This document shows positions 58,068 to 64,000 of a stretch of DNA of 64,000 nt, in pieces. Numbering within the stretch: position 1 is the stretch's first letter; every line of letters starts with the position of its first letter. The notes beneath the pieces were generated by a model. The model was not told the DNA's origin. It ran no database searches and saw only the letters and a list, made by a program, of their open reading frames with translations. The translations under genes were made by a program, and so were the position numbers. This DNA comes from CAADGU01 sp035444285 (GTDB lineage Bacteria > Chloroflexota > Anaerolineae > Promineifilales > Promineifilaceae), in NCBI GenBank assembly GCA_035444285.1, contig DAOMOK010000005.1, forward strand, positions 310,001 through 374,000, read 5' to 3'.

Positions 58068-58095
58068 AAGTCCGTTCTCCTTCAAAAGGTGGCAA

Positions 58096-58165
58096 GTAGG
58101 GGCGAGGCAGTTGGGCGCAAACCTGTCTTGCCCGACCAACTTATACCCAACTGCCTCGCCCCTCC
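58096..58165. repeat. Palindromic repeat, GTAGGGGCGAGGCAGTTGGG copy in the nifJ leader
   Basis: GTAGGGGCGAGGCAGTTGGG and CCCAACTGCCTCGCCCCT flank a ~32-bp centre. It ends 28 bp from the nifJ start codon, within the leader on the minus strand. The 58068-58390 spacer also holds one octamer and the leader palindrome at 58324. Confidence 0.87.
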
Positions 58166-58323
58166 AAAAGTATCAACCAATACCCCCACCACCTGTAGTG
58201 ACAAATCGCCACGATGCCGGGGAAGAATGTCACGAACTGTGACGGCCGTCATAAGGAATGAATGACGTTACGCGCTGACGGTGTATGGGGGAGTGGCTTA
58301 TACTGGCTCTATTGAAGATGTTC

Positions 58324-58370
58324 GTAGTAGGCGATTTATCGCCTTCAAACGGCGATAAATCGCCTACTAC
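58324..58370 (+). repeat. Leader palindrome, GTAGTAGGCGATTTATCGCC family
   Basis: GTAGTAGGCGATTTATCGCC ... GGCGATAAATCGCCTACTAC, a perfect 20-bp dyad with a 7-nt loop, followed by AAACCAAAGAGAGG and the ATG at 58391, 21 nt downstream. Confidence 0.9.
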
Positions 58371-58390
58371 AAACCAAAGAGAGGCGCACC

Positions 58391-58714
58391 ATGAAAGTTG
58401 TCATTGATCGAGGTTTGTGTGATACCAATTTGAGTTACTGCCAGCGTTGTTCGGCGGCGCTCATCCGCCACCCGGAAGGGTACGACCGGCCGTGTATTTT
58501 GGATGTGGTGGATGATGGCAGTGAGTTATTGACGATTGAGATGTATACCGACGGCCGTAAACTGGAAGTCCAGCTCACCGAAGAAGACCAGGAACTGGCA
58601 GCCGTGGAAGGCTGGGAAGCACTGGCCGACTTTGACCCCGCCCTCTTCCGCACCGGGGCCATGGAACGCTGGCACCATATCAGCCGCCTGCCGGCGACAC
58701 ATAGCGTGAGTTAA
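58391..58714 (+). CDS. Conserved-looking small protein of unknown function
   Basis: A 107-residue acidic protein: MKVVIDRGLCDTNLSYCQRCSAALIRHPEGYDRPCILDVVDDGSELLTIEMYTDGRKLEVQLTEEDQELAAVEGW. Cys residues at 10, 17, 20 and ~35 (CQRCS plus two others) could bind a metal or Fe-S centre. I do not recognise the family. GAGAGGCG precedes the start. It is divergent from nifJ and followed by two hairpins. A link to the PFOR/ferredoxin system is only positional. Confidence 0.65.
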   Translation: MKVVIDRGLCDTNLSYCQRCSAALIRHPEGYDRPCILDVVDDGSELLTIEMYTDGRKLEVQLTEEDQELAAVEGWEALADFDPALFRTGAMERWHHISRLPATHSVS

Positions 58715-58716
58715 AT

Positions 58717-58749
58717 AGACATCCGATTTCTTGGAGAAATCGGATGTCT
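58717..58749 (+). terminator. Hairpin AGACATCCGATTTC/GAAATCGGATGTCT
   Basis: A perfect 14-bp stem with a 5-nt loop directly after the stop codon at 58714. There is no strong T tract, but its position suits a 3' stabilising hairpin. The arms look like those of dispersed palindromic repeats. Confidence 0.7.
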
Positions 58750-58763
58750 GTCAGTCATGTCTG

Positions 58764-58813
58764 ACACGGCCGTAGCCAGCAGCGGGTATGGGGCTACGGC
58801 CGTGTTCCTTTTT
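58764..58813 (+). terminator. Terminator whose stem is built from two ACGGCCGT octamers
   Basis: ACACGGCCGTAGCC pairs with GGCTACGGCCGTGT around a 13-nt loop and is followed by TCCTTTTTG. Two octamer copies thus form the arms of an intrinsic terminator. Confidence 0.8.
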
Positions 58814-58881
58814 GCCACTCCTCCCCTTTTTTCTACCAACAAATGCATATCCTCTATTTGAAGAGCCTTTGCTTTCCATGC

Positions 58882-58909
58882 TTGACGCAGTACCATGATG
58901 TGGTACTAT
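58882..58909 (+). promoter_or_regulatory. hicAB promoter with an operator between -35 and -10
   Basis: TTGACG (58882-58887), a 16-bp spacer and TACTAT (58904-58909). The inverted repeat AGTACCA-TGATG-TGGTACT (58889-58907) fills the spacer and touches the -10, suiting repression by HicB. The GTG start at 58916 is only 6 nt beyond the -10. Confidence 0.7.
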
Positions 58910-58915
58910 TTTGGT

Positions 58916-59170
58916 GTGAAACGGAAGCACAAAAAAACGTTGGAATTGATATTTGCCAGACCAACCAGCGGCAATATCAAGTGGGCTGACATCGAGGCAT
59001 TGTTTATTGAGCTTGGTGCGGAGTTGAGTCAGCGAGAAGGTTCACGCATAGGCGTCCGACTCTTTGGCGAAAGACGAGTTTTTCATCGGCCACACCCTTC
59101 ACCTGATACTGACAAAGGGGCAGTGGCCTCTATTCGCCAATGGTTAAAAGACAATGGAGTAGAACCATGA
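58916..59170 (+). CDS. hicA: HicA-family toxin
   Basis: An 84-residue protein from the GTG at 58916 (reads MKRKHKKTLELIFARPTSGNIKWADIEALFIELGAELSQREGSRIGVRLFGERRVFHRPHPSPDTDKGAVASIRQWLKDNG). An ATG at 58895 would overlap the promoter and operator, so the GTG is preferred. The dsRBD-like HicA fold and conserved histidines (FHRPH) are visible. HicA toxins cleave mRNA. The stop overlaps the hicB start (ATGA). The start lies so close to the -10 that the transcript would be nearly leaderless. Confidence 0.9.
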   Translation: MKRKHKKTLELIFARPTSGNIKWADIEALFIELGAELSQREGSRIGVRLFGERRVFHRPHPSPDTDKGAVASIRQWLKDNGVEP

Positions 59171-59505
59171 TGAATATAATGGAAATTGACGGCTATCGAG
59201 CAGTTGTCCAGTATGATCCGGACATTGATATGTTTCGTGGTGAATTTATAGGTCTCAACGGTGGCGCTGATTTTTACGCTAAAGATATTGATTCCCTGCG
59301 TAGAGAAGGCGAAACGTCGTTAAAGGTTTTTCTGGAGATGTGCCAGGAAGATGGTGTGGAACCGCGCAAAGAGTATTCAGGCAAGTTCAACCTACGGGTA
59401 TCACCGCAGTTACATGCGGAAATTGCTACCAGAGCATTGGCAGAAGGGAAGAGCCTCAATCAATGGGTGGCAGATATTTTAGATGAATCTGTATTTGCTC
59501 ACTAA
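59167..59505 (+). CDS. hicB: HicB-family antitoxin
   Basis: A 112-residue protein: an N-terminal degraded RNase H-like domain (YRAVVQYDPDIDMFRGEFIGLNGGADFYAKDIDSLRREGETSLKVFLEMCQEDGVEP) and a C-terminal ribbon-helix-helix (GKFNLRVSPQLHAEIATRALAEGKSLNQWVADIL). This is the classical HicB layout that neutralises HicA and represses the operon. It is coupled to hicA by a 4-bp overlap. Confidence 0.93.
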   Translation: MMNIMEIDGYRAVVQYDPDIDMFRGEFIGLNGGADFYAKDIDSLRREGETSLKVFLEMCQEDGVEPRKEYSGKFNLRVSPQLHAEIATRALAEGKSLNQWVADILDESVFAH

Positions 59506-59607
59506 AAACTATCAGGAGTGTAAGCGGCAGTTTTCGCCCTGCGAGCAAGAAGAATCACATGGCTAAACCAATAAAAAGAATGTCTGATCGCCGAGTTGAA
59601 TCCAAAT

Positions 59608-59976
59608 ATGTCCCGATGGATTCAAATGCACTTGCTGAAAGATGGGCAACCTCTAATCTGCGTCGAAAGCCAAAACGCCACTCCGATGGGCAAAAGAATC
59701 ATTTATATTGTTACTCCACGGCAAATACTTACTAGCGATTTTTATGCTGACAAACATGGTACTCCAAAAAGTAATTCTGCCTGGGGATTGCATGCCTTAT
59801 TACTATCAGAAGTAGTCAGCACAGCAGCACGTATTGGATCGGAGGTTACTGTCTTTATCAAGGCATGTGATGAGCGCACGGTGGAATGCCACTTTGATAC
59901 AGAAGAAATAGGTCTTAAATTCTACAACACTCTGCTCGAAACTATTGCACAAGCAAAGTTCGGAACCACGGCCTGA
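59608..59976 (+). CDS. Hypothetical protein, possibly affected by a frameshift
   Basis: A 122-residue frame (KRIIYIVTPRQILTSDFYADKHGTPKSNSAWGLHALLLSEVVSTAARIGSEVTVFIKACDERTVECHFDTEEIGLKFYNTLLETIAQAKF) that looks protein-like from about residue 30 on. A different frame opens at 59559 with an ATG (MAKPIKRMSDRRVESKYVPMD) and stops at 59735. The two together could be one gene with a frameshift, or two overlapping readings of which one is real. The first ~30 residues of the annotated frame are weakly supported. Family not recognised. A terminator follows. Confidence 0.4.
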   Translation: MSRWIQMHLLKDGQPLICVESQNATPMGKRIIYIVTPRQILTSDFYADKHGTPKSNSAWGLHALLLSEVVSTAARIGSEVTVFIKACDERTVECHFDTEEIGLKFYNTLLETIAQAKFGTTA

Positions 59977-60016
59977 ATAGATAATCATGATCAGGTTTAT
60001 AGGGATTTTTCGATAC

Positions 60017-60046
60017 AAAAAGCCCTCTGTTGGCGGAGGGCTTTTT
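60017..60046. terminator. Bidirectional intrinsic terminator
   Basis: AAAAAGCCCTC / GAGGGCTTTTTG with an ~8-nt loop. The A run on one side and T run on the other serve both strands, between the hypothetical gene and the convergent ppdK. Confidence 0.9.
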
Positions 60047-60118
60047 GTTTTAGGTTTTACAATTGTGATTTCTGACTTCTTGAAGAGATTCAGATGTCTG
60101 GCTTCTAATCTCCCAATC

Positions 60119-62896
60119 TTACTTTTTATCCGCCAGGGCCGCGTGGGCGGCCGCCAGCCGGGCAATCGGTACGCGGAAGGGGGAGCAGGAAACGTAGTTC
60201 AGGCCCAGTTTATGACAAAGGGCGATGCTGGAGGGATCGCCGCCGTGTTCGCCGCAAATGCCTACTTCCAGGTCGGGGCGGGTAGCACGGCCGTCATTCA
60301 CCGCAATCTCCATCAACCGGCCCACACCCTGCGGGTCAATGCTGGCAAACGGATTCTCCTTCAAGATTCCCTTCTGCATGTAATCCATCAGGAATCCTGA
60401 TTCGGCGTCGTCGCGGGAAATGCCAAATGTCGTTTGTGTCAGGTCATTGGTGCCAAAGGAGAAGAACTGGGCGATTTCGGCGATTTCTCCGGCTGTCAAC
60501 GCGGCGCGGGGAATCTCAATCATCGTGCCAAACTTGTAATGCACGGTAATCCCTTGCTCTTCCATCACCTCTTTGGCCACCGCTTCCAGCGCCGTTTGCT
60601 GCACCTGCAACTCATTCACGTGCGAAGTCAATGGAATCATCACTTCCGGGTGGACATCCACGCCCTCTTTGGCGCATTTGCAAGCCGCTTCAAAGATGGC
60701 CCGCACCTGCATCTTGGTCAGGTCAGGGATGAGGATGCCCAGGCGCACACCGCGTGTACCCAACATCGGGTTTTGCTCTTTCAGGGCCACCACCCGCTCC
60801 AGGTAATCCTGTTTTACGCGCACTTCGGCCAGCGCCGTATCAATCTCGCTAAGGGTGTGGTAATGCTGCAAGCGCACTTTCAGGTCGGCCAGGTCTTGCA
60901 CCAACTCCTCGTAGGCGGGCAGGAACTCATGCAAGGGTGGGTCAATCAGGCGGATGATGACCGGCAGGCCATCCATTGCCCGGAACAGACCTTCAAAGTC
61001 GCCGCGCTGCAAGGGCAGCAGTTGGTCCAGCGCCTCTTTGCGGTCAACGGCATGTTTGGCCATGATCATCTTCTGCACAATGGGCAGCCGTTCTGTTTCA
61101 AAGAACATATGCTCAGTGCGGCAGAGGCCAATGCCTTGCGCCCCATATTCGCGGGCGCGTTCGGCGTCACGCGGGTAATCGGCGTTAGCCCACACGCCCA
61201 ATTTGCGGATTCCATCGGCCCAACTGAGTACCTTGAGCAGATAGGGGTTATTGATGTCCGGTACGACGGTGGGGATTTGTCCCTGGAAAACCTGCCCGGT
61301 AGCGCCGTCGAGGGAAATCCAGTCCCCTTCTTCGATCAGTACATCTTCATTGATGGTCATGCGCCGGCCCACCAGGTCAATTTCCAACTCGCTGACGCCG
61401 ACGACGGCCGGTTTGCCAAACTGTCGGGCAACGAGAGCGGCGTGGCTGGTGCGTCCGCCACGGCTGGTGAGGATGCCCTGGGCGGCCAACATGCCATGTA
61501 CGTCATCTGGTTTGGTTTCCGGCCGTACCATGATCACCTTTTTGCCTTCTTCTTTGGCCCAGCGTTCGGCCGTATCGGCGTCAAAGGCGACCATACCCAC
61601 GGCCGCCCCTGGGGAGACGTTCAGACCGACGGCGATGGGTTTGTGTTCGCGCACGGCCGTGCTATCCAACTGTGGATGCAAGAAAAAGTCTACCTGTTCC
61701 GGCTTGACGCGCTTCACTGCTTCTTCTTTGGTGATGAGACCCTCGTCCACCATGTCGCTGGCGATGCGCACTTCGGCCTGTGCCGTGCGTTTGCCGTCGC
61801 GGGTTTGCAGCAGCCACAGTTTGTCCGCTTCAATCGTGAACTCCATATCCTGCATGTTGCGGTAATGTTTCTCCAATTTACGGGCGATCTCGGCAAATTC
61901 GGTGTAGAGGGTGGGCATTTCCACTTTCAAATCGGATAACGGCTGGGTGATACGAATACCGGCCACCACATCTTCGCCCTGGGCGTTGATGAGGAAGTCG
62001 CCTTCCAGTTCCGGCTCGCCGGTGGAGGCGTTGCGCGACATAGCCACGCCGGTAGCGGAGTTGTTGCCCATGTTGCCAAAGACCATCGTTTGAATGTTCA
62101 CGGCCGTGCCCAAATTATGGGCGATCTTGGCGGCATTGCGGTAATCAATGGCCCGTTTGCCATTCCAGCTTTTGAACACTGCTTCCGTGGCCAGTTTTAA
62201 CTGTTCGTAGGGGTCGGCCGGAAAATCTTTGTTGGTGAAGGTGCGGAAAATCTCTTTGAATTTGCGCGTCACCACCTGCCAGTCGGCAGCCGTCAGGTCA
62301 GAATCATTATCCACCCCCGCGTTCTTGCGCCGCCGAGTGATAACCGCTTCAAACACCTCATCGGGCACGCCCATGACCACACTGCCAAACATCTGCACCA
62401 GGCGGCGGTACAGGTCATAGACAAAACGGGCGTCGTTGGTCAGCTTGACCATGCCTTCTACCACTTCATCGTTCAGGCCGATGTTGAGGATGGTGTCCAT
62501 CATGCCGGGCATGGAGAATTTAGCCCCGGAGCGACAGGAGACGAGCAGCGGATTGCGCGGATCGCCAAAGCGTTTGCCGGTTTGTTCTTCAATGGCACGC
62601 ACCGCGTCCAGTTCTTGCTCCCACATGCCTTCGGGGAACTTTTCGCCCGCTTCCAGATAGGCGTTGCACGCTTCGGTGGTGACGGTGAAGCCTGGTGGTA
62701 CGGGTACACCCAGGCGGGTCATGTCGGCCAGGTTGGCCCCCTTGCCGCCGAGCAGGGCGCGCACGCCATCCCACGTGCCGCCGACATAACCTTCGGCCTG
62801 CTCTACTTCGTTAAAAAGGTAGACGAATTTCACGTCTTTGGGGCGATGGCCATTGTGTTGTCTGGTCATTTCCGGGGTTGGTACTAATACTGTCAT
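60119..62896 (-). CDS. ppdK: Pyruvate, phosphate dikinase
   Basis: A 925-residue enzyme interconverting pyruvate + ATP + Pi and PEP + AMP + PPi. The N-terminal ATP-grasp region starts at VYLFNEVEQAEGYVGGTWDGVRALLGGKGANLADMTRLGVPVPPGFTVTTEACNAYL. The swivelling phosphohistidine domain has LTSRGGRTSHAALVARQFGKPAVVG with the catalytic His. The C-terminal PEP/pyruvate barrel ends with GLNYVSCSPFRVPIARLAAAHA, carrying the catalytic Cys. GGGAGAAATTTAACC precedes the ATG. With PFOR nearby it could link pyruvate, PEP and acetyl-CoA in gluconeogenesis or PPi-dependent glycolysis. The leader holds a palindrome. Confidence 0.98.
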   Translation of the reverse strand: MTVLVPTPEMTRQHNGHRPKDVKFVYLFNEVEQAEGYVGGTWDGVRALLGGKGANLADMTRLGVPVPPGFTVTTEACNAYLEAGEKFPEGMWEQELDAVRAIEEQTGKRFGDPRNPLLVSCRSGAKFSMPGMMDTILNIGLNDEVVEGMVKLTNDARFVYDLYRRLVQMFGSVVMGVPDEVFEAVITRRRKNAGVDNDSDLTAADWQVVTRKFKEIFRTFTNKDFPADPYEQLKLATEAVFKSWNGKRAIDYRNAAKIAHNLGTAVNIQTMVFGNMGNNSATGVAMSRNASTGEPELEGDFLINAQGEDVVAGIRITQPLSDLKVEMPTLYTEFAEIARKLEKHYRNMQDMEFTIEADKLWLLQTRDGKRTAQAEVRIASDMVDEGLITKEEAVKRVKPEQVDFFLHPQLDSTAVREHKPIAVGLNVSPGAAVGMVAFDADTAERWAKEEGKKVIMVRPETKPDDVHGMLAAQGILTSRGGRTSHAALVARQFGKPAVVGVSELEIDLVGRRMTINEDVLIEEGDWISLDGATGQVFQGQIPTVVPDINNPYLLKVLSWADGIRKLGVWANADYPRDAERAREYGAQGIGLCRTEHMFFETERLPIVQKMIMAKHAVDRKEALDQLLPLQRGDFEGLFRAMDGLPVIIRLIDPPLHEFLPAYEELVQDLADLKVRLQHYHTLSEIDTALAEVRVKQDYLERVVALKEQNPMLGTRGVRLGILIPDLTKMQVRAIFEAACKCAKEGVDVHPEVMIPLTSHVNELQVQQTALEAVAKEVMEEQGITVHYKFGTMIEIPRAALTAGEIAEIAQFFSFGTNDLTQTTFGISRDDAESGFLMDYMQKGILKENPFASIDPQGVGRLMEIAVNDGRATRPDLEVGICGEHGGDPSSIALCHKLGLNYVSCSPFRVPIARLAAAHAALADKK

Positions 62897-63234
62897 GGTT
62901 AAATTTCTCCCATTTATATGAAATCTCCAGGTGTTTGCTGAAGTTCCGCTTCAATAAACACCTGGAGGTTTCTTATGATCTAATCTCTGTTAATCCTTGT
63001 AGATCGTAAGGGGGAGGGGGCTTTGGGATTAGTGACAGATAGCACATAGATGGACGTAGAAGGTCATGGATGGGAGGAGACGGCCGTATTATCCATCAGT
63101 GGCAATGGGGGTGTGAATGGTTTGTGAAGCGGCGTGGGGAAATGGTGGGGTGAAGGCGTCACGGCCGTAGAGCAAACTCACCGCTGTTTAACTTACAATG
63201 GCTGGGAATTGGGTTATGCTGTATGTGAAACGAT
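62897..63234. other. 338-bp intergenic region between divergent ppdK and the VanW-like gene
   Basis: It contains the palindrome at 62921-62971 and two octamers (near 63080 and 63162). Promoters for both genes must lie here, but no clear consensus stood out. No gene is supported. Confidence 0.6.
62921..62971. repeat. Palindrome AAATCTCCAGGTGTTT ... AAACACCTGGAGGTTT in the ppdK leader
   Basis: 16-bp arms with one mismatch around a centre that contains GAAG-TTCCG-CTTC. It lies about 25 bp upstream of the ppdK start and resembles the other leader palindromes in position, but not in sequence. Confidence 0.82.
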
Positions 63235-64000
63235 ATGAAAAAACGACAGATTATAGACGAACAACCAACACTCTATTTCCCGGCAGGCGGCCCGGCGGCG
63301 GCCGATTTACGCTATCCGGCGCAAGCTGCCAGACCACGCCGCGCCGGGCGACGTTTGCTGTTGCTGCTGGCGCTGTTCTGGCTGATGGTACTCACGGCCG
63401 TGACCGGCCTGGCTGCCCTCTTTTACGCCAGCCCGCTGCTGCTGCCGGGCACACAGGTGATGGGGGTAGATGTGGGTGGTCTCTCGGTGAATGAGACGGC
63501 CGTCATGCTGGGCGGGCAATGGCAACAGCAGGGCATCTTGTTGGAAAGTGAGACCCAAACCTGGCAAGCGCCGCCGGCGGCATTGGGCATTACGCTGGAT
63601 GCCTGGGCTACGGCCGAACAGGCACATGCCGCGGCGCGTTCTCTGGATGGCTTGTTTAAGTGGGTAACAACCGGACGGCTGGTGGTGACGCCTGTTTATA
63701 CATTGGACACGGCCGTGACGATGGCGTACCTGGAAAACATGGCTCCCCAATTGGAACGTGCTCCGGTGAACGCGACGGTGCATGTGGTGGACGGCCGTGC
63801 TGCTGCCACCCCGGCTGTGCCCGGTCAATCGTTGGCGGTGGCGGAGACGGTGGCCTATTTGCAGATGTACCAGGAGGCGGTGCTGGCGCACGGCCGTTTG
63901 CCCCTGAGCTACAGCCTCATTCCCCCGGCCATTACGGATGTGACGGCCGTATTGCAGCAGTTGAATCAACTGCTCGGCCGTACCATCGTCTTGCAGGTCT
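63235..64000 (+). CDS. VanW/YoaR-like peptidoglycan-binding membrane protein, N-terminal part (runs off the window)
   Basis: An open frame of 255 residues with no stop before the window ends. MKKRQIIDEQPTLYFPAGG is cytoplasmic, RLLLLLALFWLMVLTAVTGLAALFY (~41-65) is a membrane anchor, and the outside part has VMGVDVGGLSVNETAVMLGGQW. The pattern G(V)xVGGLxxxEA is the opening of the putative peptidoglycan-binding (PG_binding_4) domains found before VanW or L,D-transpeptidase (YkuD) domains. Which C-terminal domain follows cannot be seen. Seven exact octamers lie within this 766-bp fragment, read as TAV, DGR or HGR. Confidence 0.75.
   Translation, partial: MKKRQIIDEQPTLYFPAGGPAAADLRYPAQAARPRRAGRRLLLLLALFWLMVLTAVTGLAALFYASPLLLPGTQVMGVDVGGLSVNETAVMLGGQWQQQGILLESETQTWQAPPAALGITLDAWATAEQAHAAARSLDGLFKWVTTGRLVVTPVYTLDTAVTMAYLENMAPQLERAPVNATVHVVDGRAAATPAVPGQSLAVAETVAYLQMYQEAVLAHGRLPLSYSLIPPAITDVTAVLQQLNQLLGRTIVLQV

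Noticed and set aside
59559..59735. 58-residue frame MAKPIKRMSDRRVESKYVPMD...
   Set aside because: It has a plausible start, but it overlaps a longer frame and has no recognisable domain. It is mentioned as a possible 5' part of the 59608-59976 gene rather than annotated.
1..64000. tRNA, rRNA or other stable RNA genes
   Set aside because: I looked for tRNA-like TTCGANNC and acceptor-stem pairs in the intergenic regions and for rRNA strings and found none. The glycine riboswitch is the only RNA element I can support.

Overview
The window looks like chromosomal DNA from a member of the Chloroflexota, probably Anaerolineae-like and probably metagenome-derived. This is inferred from gene content: large STAND ATPases with TPR or NACHT domains, a LuxR-type STAND regulator, Uma2, DUF433/DUF5615 and VapBC/HicAB-type pairs, Thr/Pro-rich lipoproteins, and PFOR with PPDK. 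A 100-base run of N at 23696-23795 marks a scaffold gap. No tRNA, rRNA, phage, IS or CRISPR was seen.

Layout. 1-3.5 kb: end of a flavoprotein reductase, a PadR plus membrane-protein pair, and two DUF433/DUF5615 toxin-antitoxin-like pairs. 3.7-13.1 kb: uvrA, a lipoprotein M28 peptidase, a membrane protein, a PIN-TRAM protein, cysS and a TrmH/RlmB-type rRNA methylase. 13.2-21.6 kb: a MarR regulator, then a maltodextrin locus (binding protein on an Ala-rich stalk, MalF- and MalG-like permeases, a surface GH13 amylase, a second GH13 enzyme). 21.8-28.3 kb: a CpXC-NB-ARC-TPR STAND protein with a small partner, a VapBC-type pair and Uma2. 28.3-37.7 kb: a LuxR-STAND regulator, small exported proteins, an FAD oxidase and two duplicated beta-propeller lipoproteins around a retropepsin-like pair. 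37.8-41.7 kb: gcvP and gcvH behind a tandem glycine riboswitch. 41.7-45.7 kb: an SDR, a PadR-controlled membrane-protein operon and a broken MazF-type module. 45.8-50 kb: a formate channel, a selenocysteine formate dehydrogenase and a universal stress protein. 50-53.3 kb: an EAD1-NACHT-membrane protein and a broken VapBC. 53.3-64 kb: a DHOD-like protein, PFOR, HicAB, PPDK and the start of a VanW/YoaR-like protein.

Metabolic picture: maltodextrin is imported and hydrolysed. Pyruvate is handled by PFOR and PPDK, and C1 units flow through formate (FocA, FdhF) and glycine cleavage. This suits a heterotroph with anaerobic or fermentative capacity.

The most unusual property is the repeat architecture. 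(1) The palindrome ACGGCCGT occurs about 120 times by eye, where about one is expected by chance; it is absent from the STAND locus at 21.6-26.9 kb. (2) Arrays of degenerate 7-bp units sit at the 3' ends of many genes, and the gene's own stop codon often lies in the array. One array lies in frame inside nifJ and another inside the glycine riboswitch. (3) Several families of short palindromes sit at gene boundaries, and one family lies 20-25 nt before three start codons. Other notable items are an in-frame UGA with a SECIS-like hairpin in fdhF, two STAND/NACHT loci resembling defence or signalling systems, two broken toxin genes, and three promoters overlapped by palindromic operators.
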